Origin: Massilia sp. Root351
Lineage (GTDB): Bacteria > Pseudomonadota > Gammaproteobacteria > Burkholderiales > Burkholderiaceae_D
Length of the DNA: 64,000 bases
Direction: 5' to 3'
NCBI RefSeq assembly: GCF_001425045.1
Contig: NZ_LMDJ01000012.1
Location: 608,141 to 672,140 of the forward strand
The notes below the pieces were generated by a model, which saw only the letters and a program-made list of their open reading frames with translations, ran no database searches and had not been told where the DNA came from. This document shows positions 58,454 to 64,000 of the stretch, piece after piece. Within the stretch, counting starts at the first letter, position 1. Every line of letters begins with the position of its first letter. Both the position numbers and the translations under genes were made by a program.

Positions 58454-60526
58454 ATGGCTGATTCGCAACCTAATAATTCTGCAGCACCCACCGTCGTCAC
58501 CTTCCCGGATTCGCCCTTCAAGCTGCACCAGCCCTTCCCTCCGGCAGGCGACCAGCCAACCGCGATCGACGGTTTGTGCGAGGGCATCAGCGACGGCTTG
58601 TTCTTCCAGACGCTGCTCGGCGTGACCGGTTCGGGCAAGACCTACACCATGGCCAACGTGATCGCCCGGATGGGCCGTCCCGCCATCGTGTTCGCGCCCA
58701 ACAAGACGCTGGCCGCGCAGCTCTACAGCGAGTTCCGCGAGTTCTTCCCGGAGAACGCGGTCGAATACTTCGTGTCCTACTACGATTACTACCAGCCGGA
58801 AGCGTACGTGCCGCAGCGCGACCTGTTCATTGAAAAGGACTCGTCCATCAATGAGCACATCGAGCAGATGCGCCTGTCCTGCACCAAGTCGCTGATGGAG
58901 CGGCGCGACGTGGTGATCGTGGCCACCGTGTCGGCCATCTACGGTATCGGTAATCCGAACGAGTACCACCAGATGATCCTGACGCTGCGCCAGAAGGACC
59001 GCGTGGCCCAGCGCGACATCATCGCGCGCCTGATCCAGATGCAGTACACCCGCAACGAAGTGGACTTCGGGCGCGGCACCTTCCGCGTGCGCGGCGACAC
59101 CATCGACATCTTCCCGGCCGAACACGCCGAACTGGCGGTGCGCCTGGAGATGTTCGACGACGAGCTGGAATCGATCCAGCTGTTCGATCCGCTGACCGGC
59201 CGCGTCAAGCAGAAGATCCCGCGCTTCACCGTCTACCCGGGTTCGCATTACGTGACGCCGCGCTCCACCGTGCTGCGCGCCATCGAGACCATCAAGGATG
59301 AACTGCGCGAACGGCTGGAGTTCTTCCGCAAGGAGACCAAGCTGATTGAAGAGCAGCGCCTGGAACAGCGCACCCGCTTCGACCTGGAGATGATGGCCGA
59401 AATCGGCTTCACCAAGGGCATCGAGAACTACTCGCGCCACCTGAGCGGCGCCAAGGCCGGCGAACCGCCGCCGACCTTGGTGGACTACCTGCCGCCGGAC
59501 GCGCTGATGTTCCTGGACGAGTCGCACGTGCTGATCGGCCAGCTGTCGGCCATGTACAACGGCGACCGTTCGCGCAAGACCAATTTGGTGGACTACGGCT
59601 TCCGCCTGCCCTCGGCGCTGGACAACCGCCCACTCAAGTTCGAGGAGTTCGAAGCGAAGATGCGGCAAACCGTGTTCGTGTCGGCCACTCCGGCGGACTA
59701 CGAGAACAAACGCGCCGACCAGGTGGTGGAACAGGTGGTGCGTCCCACCGGCCTGGTGGACCCGCTGGTCATCGTGCGCCCTGCCCGCACCCAGGTGGAC
59801 GATCTGATGTCCGAGATCCAGGACCGCATCGCCAAGAACGAGCGGGTACTGGTGACCACGCTGACCAAGCGCATGTCCGAGCAGCTCACCGAATATCTGG
59901 GCGACCACGGCATCAAGGTGCGCTACCTGCACAGCGATATCGAAACGGTGGAACGGGTGGAGATCCTGCGCGACCTGCGCATCGGCACCTTCGACGTGCT
60001 GGTGGGGATCAACCTGCTGCGCGAAGGCCTGGACTTGCCGGAAGTGTCACTGGTGGCGATCCTGGACGCGGACAAGGAAGGCTTCCTGCGCTCCGAGCGT
60101 TCGCTGATCCAGACCATAGGCCGCGCGGCGCGCAATCTGAACGGCGTGGCGCTGCTGTACGCGGACCGCATGACCGATTCGATGGAGCGCGCCATCGGCG
60201 AGACCGAGCGCCGGCGCGCCAAGCAGATCGCCTTCAACGCGGCCAACGGCATCGTGCCGCGCGGCGTGCACAAGGTGATCAAGGACATGATCGACGGCGT
60301 TTACAGCCCGCAGGACGCGCGCGAGCAGCTGGAAGTGGCGCAGGAGGCGGCCAAGTACGAATCCATGAGCGAGAAGCAGATCAGCAAGGAGATCAAGCGC
60401 CTGGAGAAGGCCATGCTGGACCACGCCAAGAACCTGGAGTTCGAAAAGGCCGCGCAGGTGCGCGACCAGTTGCATGTGCTCAAGCAGCAGCTGTTCGGCG
60501 TGCCAGGGGCGGACGTGATCAGCTAA
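58454..60526 (+). CDS. uvrB: Excinuclease ABC subunit B
   Basis: The 690-residue protein has the full UvrB layout: Walker [11 protein letters not shown], the beta-hairpin region [20 protein letters not shown] helicase motif, helicase motifs around QTIGRAARN, and a C-terminal UVR domain ([26 protein letters not shown]). It loads on damaged DNA with UvrA and guides UvrC. The ATG at 58454 is chosen because AAGGT lies upstream and the family begins near here; a GTG 69 bases upstream is less likely. No LexA box was seen. Confidence 0.97.
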   Translation: MADSQPNNSAAPTVVTFPDSPFKLHQPFPPAGDQPTAIDGLCEGISDGLFFQTLLGVTGSGKTYTMANVIARMGRPAIVFAPNKTLAAQLYSEFREFFPENAVEYFVSYYDYYQPEAYVPQRDLFIEKDSSINEHIEQMRLSCTKSLMERRDVVIVATVSAIYGIGNPNEYHQMILTLRQKDRVAQRDIIARLIQMQYTRNEVDFGRGTFRVRGDTIDIFPAEHAELAVRLEMFDDELESIQLFDPLTGRVKQKIPRFTVYPGSHYVTPRSTVLRAIETIKDELRERLEFFRKETKLIEEQRLEQRTRFDLEMMAEIGFTKGIENYSRHLSGAKAGEPPPTLVDYLPPDALMFLDESHVLIGQLSAMYNGDRSRKTNLVDYGFRLPSALDNRPLKFEEFEAKMRQTVFVSATPADYENKRADQVVEQVVRPTGLVDPLVIVRPARTQVDDLMSEIQDRIAKNERVLVTTLTKRMSEQLTEYLGDHGIKVRYLHSDIETVERVEILRDLRIGTFDVLVGINLLREGLDLPEVSLVAILDADKEGFLRSERSLIQTIGRAARNLNGVALLYADRMTDSMERAIGETERRRAKQIAFNAANGIVPRGVHKVIKDMIDGVYSPQDAREQLEVAQEAAKYESMSEKQISKEIKRLEKAMLDHAKNLEFEKAAQVRDQLHVLKQQLFGVPGADVIS

Positions 60527-60554
60527 TCAACTCATCCGATCAACTCCGCCAGTC

Positions 60555-60584
60555 AAAAAAGGCCGATCCGCGATCGGCCTTTTT
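60555..60584. terminator. Bidirectional terminator between uvrB and marC-like gene
   Basis: A perfect inverted repeat AAGGCCGATC/GATCGGCCTT with a 3-base loop is flanked by A and T runs. It can end both the uvrB transcript and the convergent MarC-family transcript. Confidence 0.9.
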
Positions 60585-60586
60585 GC

Positions 60587-61183
60587 TTACAGCGTCTTGA
60601 CGAATTCCCGGATGCCGCCCAGCAGCATCTCGATCGACATGGCAGCCAGGATCAGGCCCATGAGGCGTTCGAAGGCCGTCATCACCTGCGGGCCGAGCAC
60701 CTTCTGCAGGCGCTCGGCGCCCAGGAACACTGCCAGCCACACCACCACCACGGCGGCTAGCGCGGCCACGTGGATCAGCACTTCGCCGGTGCTCTCGCGC
60801 GAGAACAGCAGCACCGTGGCCAGCGCCGAAGGGCCGGCCAGCGCGGGGATCGCGAGCGGCACGATGAATGGCTCGCCGCCCTCATTCCGGCCCAGCACCC
60901 CATCCGGGTGCGGGAAGATCATGCGGATGGCGATCAGCAGCAGGATCACGCTGCCGGCGATGCGCAGCGACGCTTCGGACAGCTGCAGCGCCACCAGGAA
61001 GTGGCGGCCGAAGAACATGAAGACCAACAGCACCACGAAGGCGATCATGCATTCGCGGACCACGATGCGCGGCCGGCGCGCGGGCGGCACCGGGCCAAGC
61101 GCAGTGGCGAACAACGGGACGTTGCCGAAGGGGTCAGTCACCAGCAATAGCAGGATGAAAGTCTGGAAAAAATTCTGGGTCAT
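60587..61183 (-). CDS. MarC-family integral membrane protein
   Basis: The 198-residue protein has six hydrophobic helices. LLLVTDPFGNVPLF at the start and VPLAIPALAGPSALATVLLFS in the middle are conserved MarC marks. Despite the old name, MarC is not needed for multiple antibiotic resistance in E. coli; the role is unknown. Single gene, convergent with uvrB. Confidence 0.9.
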   Translation of the reverse strand: MTQNFFQTFILLLLVTDPFGNVPLFATALGPVPPARRPRIVVRECMIAFVVLLVFMFFGRHFLVALQLSEASLRIAGSVILLLIAIRMIFPHPDGVLGRNEGGEPFIVPLAIPALAGPSALATVLLFSRESTGEVLIHVAALAAVVVVWLAVFLGAERLQKVLGPQVMTAFERLMGLILAAMSIEMLLGGIREFVKTL

Positions 61184-61296
61184 TAAGGGCTTTCGGGTAT
61201 GGGCAGGCCGGTCCGTGCGGCGCGCCAGGCCGGAGTTTACTACACGGCAAGGCCTTGGCCGCGAATGCCGCTCGATAATGCTGCTAGAATTAGGCC

Positions 61297-61698
61297 ATGC
61301 GTAAATTGTTCCTGATTCTGCTGCTTGCCGTTCTGCCGCTCCAGTATGCCTGGTCTGCGGCAGCGGCCTATTGCGGGCATGAACAGGAACAAAGCCAGCA
61401 TTTCGGCCACCACGCGCACCAGCACAACGCGCAAGCCGGCGCGCACGACGGCGACGACGCCAGCGGCGACGGCGATGGGGCCGCCGATGGCGGCGGGCAT
61501 AGCGGCAAGCCGCCCGGCAACGCCAAGGTGCACGCCGATTGCGCCGTGTGCCACCACGCAGTACAGGCGTCCATCCTGGCAGGCATGGCCACGCCGCCGG
61601 ATACGGCCAGCGCCGGCTATCCGCCCTCGTCCGATCTCCGCTTCACATCCCACATCGCCGACGGGCCGAAAAAGCCCGATTGGCATCCCGCTGCCTAG
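61297..61698 (+). CDS. czcI: CzcI-type metal-efflux accessory protein
   Basis: The 133-residue periplasmic protein has a signal peptide (about 1-23, ending AAA), then a His-rich segment (HFGHHAHQHNAQAGAHDGDD) and a C-terminal DCAVCHHAVQ motif. These are marks of CzcI, found at the start of cobalt-zinc-cadmium efflux loci, and suggest metal binding in the periplasm. It is followed by czcC and czcB. It probably modulates the operon in response to metal. Confidence 0.88.
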   Translation: MRKLFLILLLAVLPLQYAWSAAAAYCGHEQEQSQHFGHHAHQHNAQAGAHDGDDASGDGDGAADGGGHSGKPPGNAKVHADCAVCHHAVQASILAGMATPPDTASAGYPPSSDLRFTSHIADGPKKPDWHPAA

Positions 61699-61765
61699 CG
61701 CGGCGGGACTCTTTCCAACTTACTGAAGTCCCGTCGAATTTCTTTTCCCGATACTGGAGAATTCG

Positions 61766-63052
61766 ATGGTCAAATTCCTTTGGCCGCTAGCCATGGCAGC
61801 GCTTGTCGCGCCCATGCATGCGGCCGCACAACAAGCGGAGCCGGAGCAGCAGCCGGCCCTCACCTTGCGCGCCGCCCTGGCGCTGGCCGCGCAAGCCAAT
61901 CCCGTGCTGGCGGCGGCCCGCTACGAAGCCGAGGCACAGGAGGGCCTGGTGATACAGGCGGCCGCCCGCCCCAATCCCACGCTGTCGTTTGAACGCGTGG
62001 GCCGCAGCGGAGGCGGCGAATCCGACGGCGAAAAAACCTGGCAGCTCAGCCAGCAGCTGGAACTCGGCGGCAAGCGTTCGGCGCGCTTGGCCGCCGCCGA
62101 ACGCGGACGCGACGCCGCCGGCGCGGCGCTGGAAGCGCAGCGCATGGAACTGCACGCAAGCGTGGTGACTGCCTTTTACGACGTGCTGGTGGCACAGGAA
62201 CGCCTGCGCCTGGCGCAAGATGGCAGCGAACTGGCGCGGCGCGCGACCGAGGCCGCCAACAAGCGCGTCGCCGCCGGCAAAGTGTCGCCGGTCGATGAAA
62301 CCAAGGCGCGGCTGGCGGAAGCCAATGTGCAGCTGGAGCAGTCCAATGCGACGGCGGCGCTGGCCTCTGCGCGCCAGCGGCTTGCCGCGCACTGGCAGCA
62401 GCCTGGCGCCAGCGGTTCGCGCGGCGCTGAGCGCGCTGAGCGCGCTGAGCGTGTGGAAGGCGATATCGGCTTGCTGCCGGAGCCGCCGTCGGCGTCGGCC
62501 ATGGAAAGCTGGCGCGCGCAGTCGCCGGCGCTGATGCCGGCCCGGCTGGAGCTGGAGCGCCGCAAGGCGGTGTCGCAGCTTGAACTGGCCAACCGCGCAC
62601 CGGACCTGACGCTCAGCGTCGGCAGCAAGCGCATGGTGGACCCTTCGCGCAGCCAGACCGTGCTGGGATTGTCGCTGCCCCTGCCCCTGTTCGACCGCAA
62701 CCAGGGCAACGTCCTGGCGGCGCAGAGGCAGGCTGACAAGGCCGGCGCCGAACTGGCCGCCGCCGCCGTCAGGCTGGAATCCGAACTGGCGCAAGCGGTG
62801 CAGGAGCTGCGCGCGGCACGCCAGGCACTGGCGCTGCTGCGCGGCGAAATCCTGCCGGGAGCGCAGCAAGCGAGCGAAGCGGCCCGCAAGGGTTTCGAAT
62901 TCGGCAAACACAATTTTATCGACGTGCTCGACGCGCAGCGCACGCTGCTGCAGGCGCGCGCGCAGTATCTGACGACGCTGTCGGACGGACACCGCGCTGC
63001 TGCCGCCATCGAACGCATCCTCGGCCACGGCACGCCGTACAACCAACACTGA
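61766..63052 (+). CDS. czcC: Outer-membrane efflux protein, TolC family (CzcC)
   Basis: The 428-residue protein has a signal peptide (about 1-22) and two long helical hairpins of the OEP fold (LRAALALAAQANPVLAAARYEAEAQEG, then QLEQSNATAALASARQRL and later KAGAELAAAAVRLESELAQAVQELRAARQ). It is the outer-membrane channel of a heavy-metal RND pump. A 9-base tandem repeat (GCGCTGAGC x3) encodes AERAERAER near residue 220. GGAG precedes the ATG. Confidence 0.92.
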   Translation: MVKFLWPLAMAALVAPMHAAAQQAEPEQQPALTLRAALALAAQANPVLAAARYEAEAQEGLVIQAAARPNPTLSFERVGRSGGGESDGEKTWQLSQQLELGGKRSARLAAAERGRDAAGAALEAQRMELHASVVTAFYDVLVAQERLRLAQDGSELARRATEAANKRVAAGKVSPVDETKARLAEANVQLEQSNATAALASARQRLAAHWQQPGASGSRGAERAERAERVEGDIGLLPEPPSASAMESWRAQSPALMPARLELERRKAVSQLELANRAPDLTLSVGSKRMVDPSRSQTVLGLSLPLPLFDRNQGNVLAAQRQADKAGAELAAAAVRLESELAQAVQELRAARQALALLRGEILPGAQQASEAARKGFEFGKHNFIDVLDAQRTLLQARAQYLTTLSDGHRAAAAIERILGHGTPYNQH

Positions 63053-63058
63053 ACCATC

Positions 63059-64000
63059 ATGAAACTGACTAGAAAACAAACCATCGCCATCGCAGCCATC
63101 GTGCTGTCGGGCGCGGTGCTCGCGGCCGCCATCGTGCTGCCGGGCGCGCAGAGGGCTGGCACGCAGGAAACGGCGCAAGGCGGCAAAGAGGAACACGGCG
63201 AAGAACACAGCGACAAGCACGGGCCCGCCGAAGCGGACGCCAAGGGCGGCGCCGCCGGCGGCAAGCCGGGCCAGGCCGCGCATGCGGAAGACGGGGACAC
63301 TGCCGGGCGCGCGGACCATGCGGACGAGGCGCCGCAGGCAGCATTCAGCGACGCACAGATCAAGACCGCCGGCATCACGCTGGCGGTGGCGGGACCGGCG
63401 CCGATTGAACCGGCCATCGCCCTGTCGGGAGAAATCCGCTACGACGGCGACCGCACTGCGCACGTGGTGCCGCGCCTGGCGGGCATGGTGGAAACAGTGA
63501 ACGCCGAACTGGGACAGCAGGTCAAAAAGGGGCAAGTGCTGGCCGTGCTGTCCAGCCGCGAACTGTCCGAACTGCGCAGCGAACTGCTGTCCGCCCGCCA
63601 GCGGCTGTCGCTGGCGCAAACGCTGCTGGCGCGCGAGCGCAAGTTGTGGGAAGAGCGCATCTCGGCCGAACAGGACTACCTGCAGGCGCAACAGCAAGCC
63701 AACGAGGCCGGCATCGCCGTGCGCAACGCGCAGCAAAAACTGGAAGCGCTGGGCGCCGCCTCCTCGGCCACCGTGCAGTCCGCGTCCGGTCCCCTGAACC
63801 GCTACGAAGTGCGCGCGCCGTTCGACGGCACGGTGCTTGAGAAGCACATCGCCGCCGGTGAAGCGGTCAAGGAAGACGCCAACATCTTCACGCTGTCCGA
63901 CCTGTCGAGCGTGTGGGCCGAGTTCGCCGTCACTGCGCCCCACCTGGACGCGGTGCGCGTCGGCCAGCAGGCCTCCGTGCAGTCGGTGTCTTCCGGCGCC
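63059..64000 (+). CDS. czcB: RND periplasmic adaptor CzcB (3' end outside window)
   Basis: The first 314 residues are present. An N-terminal anchor (about 8-30) is followed by an acidic, His-rich stretch (about 38-95, KEEHGEEHSDKHG) that should bind metal ions in the periplasm. Then come the barrel-sandwich lipoyl half (IRYDGDRTAHVVPRLAGMVETVNAELGQQVKKGQVL), a helical hairpin, the second lipoyl half (RYEVRAPFDGTVLEKHIAAGEAV) and the start of the beta-barrel. It links the CzcA pump, expected just beyond the window, to CzcC. It starts six bases after the czcC stop. Confidence 0.94.
   Translation, partial: MKLTRKQTIAIAAIVLSGAVLAAAIVLPGAQRAGTQETAQGGKEEHGEEHSDKHGPAEADAKGGAAGGKPGQAAHAEDGDTAGRADHADEAPQAAFSDAQIKTAGITLAVAGPAPIEPAIALSGEIRYDGDRTAHVVPRLAGMVETVNAELGQQVKKGQVLAVLSSRELSELRSELLSARQRLSLAQTLLARERKLWEERISAEQDYLQAQQQANEAGIAVRNAQQKLEALGAASSATVQSASGPLNRYEVRAPFDGTVLEKHIAAGEAVKEDANIFTLSDLSSVWAEFAVTAPHLDAVRVGQQASVQSVSSGA

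Noticed and set aside
62422..62452. GCGCTGAGC tandem repeat in czcC
   Set aside because: Only three in-frame units in a surface-like linker; probably harmless slippage, not a CRISPR or control site.
1..64000. CRISPR array, insertion sequence or prophage
   Set aside because: No regularly spaced direct repeats, transposase, integrase or phage structural gene was found; the only dispersed repeats seen are the tRNA-Asn cassettes.

Overview
The window is GC-rich and dense with genes. It carries a type VI secretion (T6SS) locus, LytTR and NarL-type two-component pairs, a TonB-dependent receptor, an AsmA-like DUF748 protein, a Czc efflux locus and a family 2A encapsulin operon. Together these suggest a betaproteobacterium of the Burkholderiales, most like Oxalobacteraceae (Massilia/Duganella-type). 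That placement is inferred from gene content and codon style; no rRNA or other marker in the window settles it.

Layout. 1-10500 is one edge of a T6SS locus: a TPR lipoprotein (cut by the window edge), TssJ-TssK-TssL forward, then an OmpA-like protein, TagF, TssM and an M15 peptidoglycan peptidase on the opposite strand, and an unrecognised Cys-containing membrane protein. 10500-17850 holds an MFS/hydrolase/VOC operon, an HTH-citrate synthase fusion, a lone ParA and a DUF6351 hydrolase with a periplasmic binding protein. 17900-25000 holds two proteases (an S8 protease followed by a small inhibitor-I9-like gene, and an S41 protease), a LytS/LytR-type pair, and a small AT-richer patch with an orphan Imm33-like immunity gene. 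25200-35900 holds two tRNA-Asn cassettes, a TonB receptor, DUF748, DUF3334 and DUF2322 genes, and a Rox-like monooxygenase facing a TetR gene across two perfect palindromes. 36000-43250 holds a five-gene ABC/LolA-like/outer-membrane operon, a second LytTR pair and a second TetR gene with an operator-covered promoter.

43450-48120 is a complete family 2A encapsulin operon: rhodanese, EpsC-type serine acetyltransferase, XRE regulator, shell protein, and a cysteine desulfurase cargo with a long disordered N-terminus. The enzymes form a coherent route: the acetyltransferase supplies O-acetylserine for cysteine, the encapsulated desulfurase takes sulfur from cysteine, and the rhodanese moves sulfane sulfur. 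48100-61200 holds a NarL-type pair whose kinase lacks the usual phosphoacceptor His, outer-membrane proteins, a SLAC1-type channel, a GlxA-type regulator, two more tRNA-Asn cassettes, prolyl aminopeptidase, an aromatic/aspartate aminotransferase, UvrB and MarC. 61297-64000 opens a czcI-czcC-czcB locus that leaves the window.

The least ordinary signals are four. (1) Four scattered copies of a tRNA-Asn-plus-terminator cassette exist, two with good promoters and two promoterless with an A-A mismatch at acceptor pair 1-72; one of the latter has replaced the stop codon of the aminotransferase gene. (2) The encapsulin sulfur operon. (3) The S8 protease with a stand-alone I9-like partner. (4) The histidine kinase with Asn in place of the phosphoacceptor His.
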